DNA of 5,229 bases from Bacillota bacterium (GCA_023481335.1 JAMCWI010000124.1:1-5229); one strand, 5' to 3'. Counted from the first letter of the stretch, positions 1-5,229 are shown. The notes: generated by a model not told the origin, from the sequence alone. Made by a program: numbers and translations.

Positions 1-101
1 TTTGCAGTAAATTCAATGCCGAAAGGAGCGAAAACCTGGTCATGGAGGGTCGGCTTAATGTGTTTGCAGAAACAGTTAAGTTTTTTGAACCAGGTGAAAC
101 T

Positions 102-317
102 ATGCCGATCTTTGAATTTTGCTGTAAAGCTTGTGGCAAAGTGTTTGACAAACTCCAGCTGGCCGGTCGGGAGGAGCAAGTAAAATGCCCCCAGTGTGCC
201 AGTGAGACCGTGGAAAAAAAGATATCCGCTCCTTTTCTGCCTGGCTCCGTCGGCAGACCTGCAGACAGCGGTTCCTGCACGGCGGCCAAGGCAAATGGGT
301 GCGGTTCCGGCGGCTGA
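102..317 (+). CDS. FmdB-type small zinc-ribbon protein, 71 aa
   Basis: The protein opens with MPIFEF, the typical start of the FmdB/CxxC_CxxC_SSSS family of putative regulatory proteins. It carries two cysteine pairs, C8-x2-C11 and C29-x2-C32, which should bind one zinc ion. The tail is rich in Gly, Ser and Ala and has two further cysteines (C58, C66), as family members often do. No biochemical role is firmly established for the family; the FmdB name comes from an amide-utilisation operon. I chose the ATG at 102 because it gives the family N-terminus and has AGGTGA at 92-97, although the spacing is short (4 nt). An in-frame ATG at 42 would add 20 residues unlike the family, and its nearest SD-like site, GGAG at 25-28, is 13 nt away. 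The gene is followed by its own terminator, so it is probably not co-transcribed with the channel gene. The family call is solid; the function is unknown. Confidence 0.85.
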   Translation: MPIFEFCCKACGKVFDKLQLAGREEQVKCPQCASETVEKKISAPFLPGSVGRPADSGSCTAAKANGCGSGG

Positions 318-329
318 GGTATTTAAGCC

Positions 330-344
330 GTTACGGTCCGTAAC
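330..344. repeat. 15-bp palindrome after the zinc-ribbon gene
   Basis: GTTACGG and CCGTAAC form perfect 7-bp arms around a single central T. The palindrome starts 12 bases after the stop codon of the FmdB-type gene and ends 14 bases before the terminator stem. A one-base loop cannot close as an RNA hairpin without opening the centre, so a DNA operator is as plausible as an RNA structure. It may also be chance. Confidence 0.4.
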
Positions 345-358
345 TACACACAAACTCT

Positions 359-381
359 AAACCGGGGCTACCCGGTTTTTT
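359..381 (+). terminator. Rho-independent terminator of the zinc-ribbon gene
   Basis: A perfect 8-bp stem (AAACCGGG at 359-366 with CCCGGTTT at 371-378) closes a GCTA tetraloop. A six-T run (376-381) overlaps the end of the stem. It lies 41 bases after the stop codon and separates this gene from the channel gene downstream. Confidence 0.85.
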
Positions 382-427
382 GCTTTTCTGCAGCAAATTC
401 TATCTCGCGAGGATTCCCCTTTTTTAA

Positions 428-479
428 TTCTAACTTGTCCCCTGCCTGGAATATAGTTAGAACAAGGAAGGGCAGGGGG
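428..479 (+). promoter_or_regulatory. Two interlocking inverted repeats in the channel leader, one covering the SD
   Basis: TTCTAAC (428-434) matches GTTAGAA (456-462) as a 7-bp inverted repeat. CCCCTGCC (439-446) matches GGCAGGGG (471-478) as an 8-bp repeat, which extends by a U-G pair at each end. The right arm of the second repeat overlaps the G-rich SD just upstream of the GTG at 487. The arms are in the order a-b-a'-b', so the two helices would form a pseudoknot or compete. If the RNA includes this region, the second helix would hide the SD. I see no convincing promoter that shows where the transcript starts, so the regulatory reading is inference. Confidence 0.35.
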
Positions 480-486
480 GGTTGCT

Positions 487-1389
487 GTGGATCTCTTGGC
501 AATGTTGCATAGCTTTGCAGTGGTGTTTTCTTTGCTCGGAACGCTGCTGCTTTTAATCCATTCCGTTGGCCCGGCATCCCCTGGCAAAAGAAGCCGGCCT
601 GGGGTGTCTCCAGGTTTTCTGGGGTGGGTGAAGCGTGTCGCCAGGGTGCTTCAATATTCCCTGGGGTCCATTGCCCGGATGCCCCCGCTGCTGCTGTTTT
701 TTTTAGTGGTCTACGGTTTTGTTCTCTCTTTTTATTATTGGTACCAAAGAATTGAATCTACTATTATGGGCATGCTGGGGCTTAGTATTTTAACCGCCAT
801 GACGGCCCTGGCATTTGTGGCCCTGCTGCTGTCCCCCATCATTTTTATCACCCAGAAACTGTTGTATGACTGTGAGATTGAGTCCAAGATTTTTAGGGTT
901 GCGGTTTATTCTGTCCTGGTACCCTTTCTCTATATCTTCGTCATCAATGACATGACCGCCAAGGAACCGTTGGTGAAAGGAATTATGCTGACGGGGTTGA
1001 TCCTAAGTTTTTACCAGATTTTTAAGGGAATTTTCTACTGTCTGCAGGCCCCCGGGGCGGTGTTTGCCTATTTGGACAGACGGTTTGTTCCCATTTTAAT
1101 GATCGTTTCCTGGCTGCTGGTGATTATCTTTAACCTGTACACCATGGTTTTGCTGGTTTCCCATACCGATCCCTATTCCTTTATCGACGGTTCCGGGCCG
1201 GTTACGGAACCGCTGCGGCTTCTCTATTTTACGGTGATTACCTTTACCAGTGTCGGTTACGGGGACATCACGCCCCGGGGGAACTTTGCGGTTTTTATGA
1301 CCATCATTGTCTCGATAACCGGTTTTTTGTACTCGGCTTTATTTATCGGAGGGATTTTGGCGGCCTTCACCGGCAGGAGAAAAGAGTAA
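487..1389 (+). CDS. Potassium-channel-like integral membrane protein, 300 aa
   Basis: The residues at 254-260, TSVGYGD, are a canonical K+ selectivity filter. They follow a pore helix at about 243-253 and precede a last membrane helix at about 266-294, as in the Ion_trans_2 (PF07885) pore module. Further hydrophobic segments lie at about 8-26, 66-86, 93-122, 137-154, 162-184 and 200-225, giving roughly seven helices and a single pore loop. A loop at about 27-60 is basic. I see no arginine-rich S4 voltage sensor and no RCK or other cytosolic regulatory domain; the C-terminus ends in the short tail TGRRKE. The likely role is K+ conduction across the cytoplasmic membrane as a multimer, with unknown gating. 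The GTG start is preceded by a G-rich SD (474-481); an ATG at 502 is an alternative. No terminator separates it from bshC, 73 bases on, so co-transcription is possible. Confidence 0.88.
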   Translation: MDLLAMLHSFAVVFSLLGTLLLLIHSVGPASPGKRSRPGVSPGFLGWVKRVARVLQYSLGSIARMPPLLLFFLVVYGFVLSFYYWYQRIESTIMGMLGLSILTAMTALAFVALLLSPIIFITQKLLYDCEIESKIFRVAVYSVLVPFLYIFVINDMTAKEPLVKGIMLTGLILSFYQIFKGIFYCLQAPGAVFAYLDRRFVPILMIVSWLLVIIFNLYTMVLLVSHTDPYSFIDGSGPVTEPLRLLYFTVITFTSVGYGDITPRGNFAVFMTIIVSITGFLYSALFIGGILAAFTGRRKE

Positions 1390-1448
1390 GTCCTTGCAGG
1401 ATAATGCCGGTTGAAAAAAGAAAAAATGCTTAAAAGGACATCGGCGAC

Positions 1449-1453
1449 GGAGG
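1449..1453 (+). promoter_or_regulatory. bshC: Ribosome binding site that fixes the bshC TTG start
   Basis: GGAGG lies 9 nt before the TTG at 1463, which is ideal spacing. A second TTG at 1481, copied by the tandem duplication, is 27 nt away and so a poor start. There is no in-frame ATG near the N-terminus. Confidence 0.75.
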
Positions 1454-1456
1454 AAT

Positions 1457-1492
1457 CATTCTTTGCTTATTCAACATTCTTTGCTTATTCAA
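1457..1492 (+). repeat. Exact 18-bp tandem duplication across the bshC start
   Basis: CATTCTTTGCTTATTCAA occurs twice head to tail (1457-1474 and 1475-1492) without a mismatch. Each copy contains a TTG in the bshC reading frame. Because the unit is 18 bp, the frame is kept and the product gains six residues, so its N-terminus contains LLIQ twice. Confidence 0.95.
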
Positions 1493-3142
1493 GAAATTAA
1501 CGCATTGTATACCCAGCCCCTGGCAAGAGCATACCTCAGTGATTTTCCCGGCGTAAGCCGGTTTTTCACCTGCGACCCCGGGCAAAGAAAGGGGTTTGCC
1601 GACCGCTTGTTACATTTGTTTGAACATAGGAAAGACCATTTGGCAAGCCTGGCGGCAGCCCTTAAACAAGATAATTTACTGCTGGGCTGCGGGGGTGCAA
1701 CATTACACAATATCAGTTTACTGGCAGAGGGGAAGGCGGTGGCCGTTGTTACGGGGCAGCAGCCCGGTGTGCTGACGGGGCCGCTCTACACTGTTTATAA
1801 GGCAATGGGGGCTATAAAATTGGCCCAGCGGCTAGCGGCAGAATTCAATCACCCGGTGATTCCGGTATTTTGGATTGGCGCCGATGACCATGACTATGAG
1901 GAAATCAACCATATATTTGTGCCCACAGCGGAAGGGCCTAAAAAGATCGCCTTGGCAGAAAAACCAGCCGGCCGGTTCTCCCTGGGGCATTTACCGATTC
2001 CCCGGGAGATTAGTTTGTTTTTTAAACAGTTGGAAGAGCTGACACCCCCCATTGGCTGGCAGCAGGAAGGACTTGCCCTATTCAAACAAACGGCTCAACA
2101 GTCGGATAACCTGGCCCAGTGGTTTGGTCGATTAATGACTTTTCTTTTTAAAGAGTACGGCTTGGTGCTGATGAACCCGCTTCTGCCGCAGATCAGGAAA
2201 TTATCTGCAAACATCTTCCACAGGGCCATCAGTACAGCACCTGCGGCGGATCGTTTGCTGCAGCGGGCCTGCCACGAGGTGGCCGAAGCCGGCTTTTCTC
2301 CCCAGGTACAGAGTGAAGAAGATAAGCTGCATTTATTTTTGTACCGGAATGGTCAAAGAACAGCCCTTTATTGGAAAAATGACCGGTTCTGCCACCGGGA
2401 AGGGCTTGAAACATGGGCAAAAGAAGAGCTGGCGCAGCTTTCTCTCAGCAACCCGGAGTTGTTTAGCCCGGATGTTGTTTTGCGACCGGTGGTTCAGGAG
2501 GAACTGCTGCCGGTGCTGGCCTATGTGGCCGGGCCCGGAGAAATCGGTTACTTTGCCCTGCTGAAAAATATCTTTCAACAGTTCGGCCATCAAATGCCGG
2601 TGGTCTACCCGCGTCCCAACCTTGCCCTGGTGGAACCACTGGTGGAAAAGCTCATAAAGAAATATCAGATTCCACAGGAACAGCTGGCCGCCGATTTGGG
2701 GGATTTTATCCATACCTACGTAGAAAAGACGGACGAGGTTGGAATAGAAAAGTTATTTGATGATTTTCGGTCTGATTTAAGGGAAAAACATGATTATATT
2801 GTGAAGGAAGTTGCGAGCATAGACCCGGAATTGACCGGGTTGGGCAAAGAGAATCTAAGGCGCTTGCTGCGGGTGATTGAGTCCTATGAGGATAAAGTGA
2901 AACAGCGCCACCGGAAAAACAATCAGGTGGCCATCCGGCAGTTGAACAAGGTAAACGCCATGCTTCATCCCCTGGGTCAATGGCAGGAAAGGGTCTACAA
3001 TGTTTTCCCGTACCTGATGAAATATGGTCCGGAACTGATAAAGGAAATTGATCAGGCCGTCCGCCCCTTTGTTCAAGAATATATGGTTGATTTCCTAATT
3101 GAGAAAGTATTCACTTTCTCGCAGAAATGGAATAAAATATAG
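1463..3142 (+). CDS. bshC: Bacillithiol biosynthesis cysteine-adding enzyme BshC
   Basis: BshC is thought to join cysteine to glucosaminyl-malate (GlcN-Mal), the last step in making bacillithiol, the low-molecular-weight thiol of many Firmicutes; it is expected in the cytosol. Family signatures seen here are TGQQPG at 97-102 followed by GPLYTVYKA (106-114), PVFWIGADDHDYEEI (134-148), the block from about 334 to 367 ending in VAGPGEIGYFALL, and YPRPN at 382-386. The first part should form the Rossmann-like core; the charged stretch at about 430-500 fits the family's helical coiled-coil segment. At 559 residues it is slightly longer than the usual length of about 540. The TTG start is set by GGAGG 9 nt upstream; an 18-bp tandem duplication adds six residues at the N-terminus. 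An unrecognised small gene follows after 26 bases. Bacillithiol genes bshA and bshB are not in the window. The family call is very secure; activity in this host is inferred. Confidence 0.95.
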   Translation: MLIQHSLLIQEINALYTQPLARAYLSDFPGVSRFFTCDPGQRKGFADRLLHLFEHRKDHLASLAAALKQDNLLLGCGGATLHNISLLAEGKAVAVVTGQQPGVLTGPLYTVYKAMGAIKLAQRLAAEFNHPVIPVFWIGADDHDYEEINHIFVPTAEGPKKIALAEKPAGRFSLGHLPIPREISLFFKQLEELTPPIGWQQEGLALFKQTAQQSDNLAQWFGRLMTFLFKEYGLVLMNPLLPQIRKLSANIFHRAISTAPAADRLLQRACHEVAEAGFSPQVQSEEDKLHLFLYRNGQRTALYWKNDRFCHREGLETWAKEELAQLSLSNPELFSPDVVLRPVVQEELLPVLAYVAGPGEIGYFALLKNIFQQFGHQMPVVYPRPNLALVEPLVEKLIKKYQIPQEQLAADLGDFIHTYVEKTDEVGIEKLFDDFRSDLREKHDYIVKEVASIDPELTGLGKENLRRLLRVIESYEDKVKQRHRKNNQVAIRQLNKVNAMLHPLGQWQERVYNVFPYLMKYGPELIKEIDQAVRPFVQEYMVDFLIEKVFTFSQKWNKI

Positions 3143-3168
3143 CAAAGGGAAAAAGGAGGTATGCAGGG

Positions 3169-3384
3169 ATGAAGCACCAGATTAATGTCTTCGAAGCAAT
3201 TAAAAAATTCCGGGAATTAAATTTAACCGTTTCCCCGGTTCCAGGCACCAGCAAGTACTGTGTTTCCTTTCCGGGAGGTGACTGCACCCTGTTAAAGGAA
3301 AAGATGCTTCTGGAAATGGCCGCTAACCTGAAAAGCCAGCAGGCTGCCGAGATCTACGAGCGTCTTCAAGCCTCCGCGCGCTAG
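3169..3384 (+). CDS. Unrecognised small protein, 71 aa, downstream of bshC
   Basis: I do not recognise the family. The protein has a short basic N-terminal helix-like region (about 6-18, VFEAIKKFRELNL), then a strand-rich middle (about 20-40) holding two cysteines, C31 and C39, in KYCVSF and GGDCTLL. The C-terminal half (about 41-70) is amphipathic and helical. There is no signal peptide or membrane segment, so it is probably cytosolic. A near-perfect SD (AAGGAGGT at 3153-3160) sits 8 nt before the ATG at 3169; an ATG at 3161 directly abuts the SD and is out of frame. The gene starts 26 bases after the bshC stop and is followed by a strong terminator, so the two very likely share a transcript. 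That context hints at a thiol-linked role, but nothing in the sequence proves it. Confidence 0.75.
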   Translation: MKHQINVFEAIKKFRELNLTVSPVPGTSKYCVSFPGGDCTLLKEKMLLEMAANLKSQQAAEIYERLQASAR

Positions 3385-3403
3385 AAAAAACAGACTGAAA
3401 AGC

Positions 3404-3434
3404 AAATCTTCACCACCGGGGTGAAGATTTTTTT
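3404..3434 (+). terminator. Rho-independent terminator of the bshC transcript
   Basis: A perfect 11-bp stem (3404-3414 with 3420-3430) closes a 5-nt loop. A run of seven T (3428-3434) overlaps the last three bases of the stem. It lies 19 bases after the stop of the 71-residue gene. Confidence 0.92.
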
Positions 3435-3446
3435 GTCCTTTTGCGG

Positions 3447-3481
3447 TATAATTTTTTGTGTGGTTGGAGGGGTGCTATACA
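3447..3481 (+). promoter_or_regulatory. Candidate -10 elements for the 58-aa membrane protein
   Basis: A perfect TATAAT lies at 3447-3452, but the bases 16-18 nt upstream are part of the preceding terminator and give no good -35. A second option is TGC plus TATACA (3473-3481), an extended -10 that would leave a very short leader. I cannot decide between them. Confidence 0.4.
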
Positions 3482-3500
3482 CTAGGCCGGGGAGGTAGCC

Positions 3501-3677
3501 ATGCTGGCAGTAAGTTTTTTCTTTGTGCTGGCAGGAAGTATCCTGCTTTTTATTGGTATTATGGGCCTTTTTTTAGGCCAATTAACCGGGCAGCCTGCCA
3601 ATGGAAAAAAGTGGCTTTTTTTATCCTCAGGTGGGTTTGTCAGCTTACTCCTGGGTTTGATCATGGCCATGACGTAA
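3501..3677 (+). CDS. Small two-helix membrane protein, 58 aa, family unknown
   Basis: The ATG at 3501 is preceded by GGGGAGGT (3489-3496), a strong SD at 4 nt spacing. The protein is almost all hydrophobic: a first membrane helix at about 3-26, a short polar turn with Q27, N34 and the basic pair K36-K37, then a second helix at about 38-57, ending in MAMT. That suggests a hairpin in the cytoplasmic membrane with the basic turn on the cytosolic side. I do not recognise a family. It follows the bshC terminator and runs toward the convergent LCP gene. A longer frame begins with GTG at 3458, but it has no comparable domain and no better start site. The clean SD and the coherent helix pattern make this reading more likely. 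The gene is short, so some doubt remains. Confidence 0.6.
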   Translation: MLAVSFFFVLAGSILLFIGIMGLFLGQLTGQPANGKKWLFLSSGGFVSLLLGLIMAMT

Positions 3678-3701
3678 TGTGCGATTTGTTTTAGAAAAAA
3701 T

Positions 3702-3740
3702 AAATCAGCACTTAGTCCCAGGCGGATTAAGTGCTGATTT
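3702..3740. terminator. Bidirectional terminator between convergent genes
   Basis: Perfect 13-bp arms (3702-3714 and 3728-3740) form a stem that extends by a wobble and three more pairs on the plus strand, leaving a 5-nt loop (3719-3723). Read on the minus strand, it is followed by a T-rich tract (complement of 3692-3701), so it is strong for the LCP gene. On the plus side the T-tract is broken, so it is weaker for the 58-aa gene. The stem includes the last base of the LCP stop codon. Confidence 0.88.
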
Positions 3741-4483
3741 CATTCCATAATATTTTTCCAGGTTGTGGGCTCTACGTAGCGATAACGGCAGCCGTCCTGA
3801 TAATAATCTTTGCCCTGCAGGGCTTTTTTGGTCAGGATGGTGGGCCCCTCATGGCTCACCACTTTATAAATTCGCAGCATCAGTTCCGGGTGAATATCGC
3901 TGTTTACCTGTGTGGTAAACAACCATAGGAGCCTTGGAACTTTTTGGATTCCGCCGGGTGAAATGATGTTGGCCGCCATGGCCCGGAGTACAACCTGATC
4001 ATCTTTGCGACGCTCTGTCCGGGTATCTTCAAATGCCTGCAGCAGCGTGGTTTCCCTACCCTTTACATCAACGCTGCCAATCAGCGTACTGGCCTTTTCA
4101 ATAACGGGTTGATCAAAGGTGATGTAACCGTCAATTTGAATCTGCAGGGCATTTTCCAATCTTCTTTTTAATCCGTCCCTTCCTTCCTGAACCCAGACCT
4201 TTCCAACGGTGGTTTGCTTATTTTCGACTTCAAGATGTGCAAAGACCGGGACGCTAAGAATACCGATCCTGCCGCCGGAGGAATCAAAAATCATCAAGGT
4301 CACTGCCTTAAGGCTTTGCCGATCCGTCCAAATGCACAAAATATTCGTTTTGTTTGTTTTCACAGGGGCCGCTTCTAAATTGCATAGCGGGGTAAGAAGC
4401 AATACAATGGCGATGGAGGTTGACAAAAAAAGTTTACCCAGCGGAATATCCCGGTCTTCCATTTTTTGCAGGATTGTTTTCAT
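3740..4483 (-). CDS. Divergent LCP (LytR-CpsA-Psr) domain protein, 247 aa
   Basis: LCP proteins are membrane-anchored enzymes that attach teichoic acids or other anionic polymers to peptidoglycan outside the cell. This one has a basic/polar N-terminus, a hydrophobic segment at about 17-38 (anchor or signal), and an extracellular domain in LCP order: ILCIWTDRQ (48-56), a strand block with ILSVP (75-79), LKRRLENAL (105-113), IDGYITFDQPVIEKASTLIGSVDV (about 117-140) and the C-terminal TRTERRKDDQVVLRAM region (154-169). The usual IPRD arginine and aspartate are replaced (VPVFAHL at 78-84), and the SDT-like site is AVT (60-62). The C-terminal arginines are kept. It may therefore be inactive or altered. 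The ATG at 4483 has no clear SD; neither does the ATG eight codons in. An extended -10 lies upstream and a terminator abuts the stop, so it is probably a single-gene transcript. The LCP call comes from motif recall. Confidence 0.78.
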   Translation of the reverse strand: MKTILQKMEDRDIPLGKLFLSTSIAIVLLLTPLCNLEAAPVKTNKTNILCIWTDRQSLKAVTLMIFDSSGGRIGILSVPVFAHLEVENKQTTVGKVWVQEGRDGLKRRLENALQIQIDGYITFDQPVIEKASTLIGSVDVKGRETTLLQAFEDTRTERRKDDQVVLRAMAANIISPGGIQKVPRLLWLFTTQVNSDIHPELMLRIYKVVSHEGPTILTKKALQGKDYYQDGCRYRYVEPTTWKNIME

Positions 4484-4512
4484 AGTTCTTAGTATGCCGG
4501 TAAAACAGAAAT

Positions 4513-4521
4513 ATTATAACA
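4513..4521 (-). promoter_or_regulatory. Extended -10 promoter of the LCP gene
   Basis: On the minus strand the sequence reads TGT followed by a perfect TATAAT, an extended -10 (TGn-TATAAT). The bases about 17 nt upstream do not resemble a -35 (TCTCAT), which an extended -10 can tolerate. The predicted start near 4506 would leave a leader of about 23 bases before the ATG. Confidence 0.6.
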
Positions 4522-4558
4522 GGCAAACAGGGAGTATGAGAGGCTTTTGCAACAGCAA

Positions 4559-4572
4559 TTATAAGGTTATAA
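4559..4572. repeat. Short AT-rich inverted repeat TTATAA-GG-TTATAA
   Basis: Two TTATAA hexamers are separated by GG, between the chemoreceptor gene and the LCP promoter, about 40-50 bases upstream of that -10. It could be an operator or an AT-rich upstream element. Chance is also likely, since TTATAA is itself a palindrome. Confidence 0.25.
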
Positions 4573-4589
4573 ATGAATTGGCATACCCT

Positions 4590-5229
4590 TTAACTGGCAA
4601 ATTCCACTAATTTTTCCGCAAAACCTTTCATCTCATCCGCCATATGGCTTAGCTGGCGGACAGCCTGACCAACCTGCTCGGTGGTGGTGGTTTGCAGCTG
4701 GGCGACGCCGGCGGTTTCTTCGATACCGGCAATAATGGTTTTCATGGAATCTTCGATATTGCCAAGGATGGTGCTGATTTTCTTGGCGGACACAACGCTG
4801 TCCTCCGCCAGCTTGCGAACTTCATTGGCTACTACACTGAAACCGCGCCCGTGGTTGCCGGCCCTGGCTGCTTCGATGGCAGCGTTGAGTCCCAGCAAAT
4901 TTGTTTGGCCGGCCACTTTTTTAATGAATTCTATGACTTCATCGGTGTCCTTAATATGCTTTTCCGCCTCAAATACGGCGGTGTTAAGCTTTTTGAAATG
5001 ACTTCCCAGGGCATCGGTAACCGCAGCGATGGCCGCGGGAACACTTTGAATGGTGGTGTTTAACTCTTCTGCCATGCCCGCCAGCTGTTCGGCCTGGGCC
5101 CTCAGTTCCTGGGCGGCTTCCTCCTGGCCCCGGGCCACGGTATACATCAGTTTGGAGACCATGGCATCCGCCAGGCGGGTGCTTGAATGTTTATGCTCCA
5201 AGAGGGCCTGGTTAACCGAAGCATTACCG
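4590..5229 (-). CDS. Methyl-accepting chemotaxis protein, C-terminal signalling domain (partial)
   Basis: The visible 212 residues are the cytoplasmic signalling part of a chemoreceptor, which controls the kinase CheA through CheW. The hairpin tip is unmistakable: the stretch from IKKVAGQTNLLGLN through AAIEAARAGN to GRGFSVVANEVRKLAEDS. It differs from the common consensus by LGLN in place of LALN. Coiled-coil arms of about 90-105 residues lie on each side, shorter than in classical transmembrane receptors. No membrane segment or HAMP domain is visible, and the protein ends in LVEFAS without a CheR-binding tail. The frame is open to the window edge, so the N-terminal sensor and the true start are outside; a TTG at 5201 is in frame but is probably not the start. 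The short arms recall soluble Firmicute receptors such as YfmS, but that subtype is a guess. I see no clear terminator after the stop. Confidence 0.93.
   Translation of the reverse strand, partial: GNASVNQALLEHKHSSTRLADAMVSKLMYTVARGQEEAAQELRAQAEQLAGMAEELNTTIQSVPAAIAAVTDALGSHFKKLNTAVFEAEKHIKDTDEVIEFIKKVAGQTNLLGLNAAIEAARAGNHGRGFSVVANEVRKLAEDSVVSAKKISTILGNIEDSMKTIIAGIEETAGVAQLQTTTTEQVGQAVRQLSHMADEMKGFAEKLVEFAS

Noticed and set aside
58..183. 41-codon frame with GGAGGG 8 nt upstream of an ATG at 58
   Set aside because: It overlaps the zinc-ribbon gene out of frame, has no recognisable domain and is cysteine- and basic-rich in a way typical of a shadow frame.
42..317. Longer 91-residue version of the zinc-ribbon protein from the ATG at 42
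   Set aside because: The family start MPIFEF lies at 102 with its own SD; the extra 20 residues look unlike the family and the SD-like site upstream of 42 is too far away.
1394..1435. Possible promoter for bshC (GATAAT at 1400-1405 or TTGAAA at 1411-1416)
   Set aside because: Neither element has a partner hexamer at acceptable spacing.
1426..1500. Possible 24-residue upstream ORF overlapping the bshC start
   Set aside because: It has no SD, only an A-rich stretch. The repeated FFAYS in it simply reflects the 18-bp duplication read in another frame.
2333..2713. 126-codon open frame antisense to bshC
   Set aside because: It lies wholly inside a strongly conserved gene, has no convincing start site, and its composition follows from the bshC codons on the other strand.
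3458..3694. 78-codon GTG frame overlapping the 58-residue membrane protein
   Set aside because: It has a different frame from the well-placed SD at 3489-3496, a mixed Cys/Trp/Arg-rich composition and no coherent structure.
4492..4586. Inverted repeat GTATGCC (4492-4498) and GGCATAC (4580-4586) around the LCP promoter
   Set aside because: The arms are only 7 bp and are 81 bases apart with no supporting structure, so chance is the best explanation.
4692..5063. Plus-strand frames opposite the chemoreceptor gene
   Set aside because: They are antisense shadows of the highly conserved signalling domain.

Overview
The window looks like a chromosomal stretch from a Gram-positive Firmicute. My best guess is the Desulfotomaculum/Peptococcaceae group of Clostridia. 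That guess rests on moderate GC, strong purine-rich Shine-Dalgarno (SD) sites, GTG and TTG starts, compact rho-independent terminators, a bacillithiol gene (bshC), an LCP-type envelope protein and a chemoreceptor signalling domain. No marker gene fixes the genus. I see no insertion sequence, phage gene, CRISPR array, tRNA or rRNA.

Left part, plus strand. A small FmdB-type zinc-ribbon protein (102-317) ends at its own terminator (359-381). After a 169-base gap that may fold into a leader structure comes a membrane protein with a potassium-channel selectivity filter (487-1389). It is followed 73 bases later by bshC (1463-3142), and 26 bases after that by an unrecognised 71-residue protein (3169-3384). 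A strong terminator lies at 3404-3434. I see no terminator between the channel gene and bshC, so these three genes may form one operon. BshC adds the cysteine in the last step of bacillithiol synthesis. No bshA or bshB is in view.

Middle. A 58-residue, two-helix membrane protein (3501-3677) has a good SD and lies just past the operon terminator. It converges on a minus-strand gene, and a long shared hairpin (3702-3740) probably ends transcription from both sides.

Right part, minus strand. The gene at 3740-4483 encodes a divergent LCP (LytR-CpsA-Psr) domain protein that seems to lack the usual IPRD arginine. It has its own extended -10 promoter. Upstream of it is the C-terminal signalling domain of a methyl-accepting chemotaxis protein (4590 to the window edge), whose N-terminus lies outside.

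Most genes belong to known families and I see no clear new multi-gene system. The points most worth a second look are an exact 18-bp tandem duplication at the bshC start codon, the channel-bshC-small protein arrangement, the degenerate LCP protein, and a possible SD-masking structure ahead of the channel gene. No gene-free stretch exceeds 300 bases.
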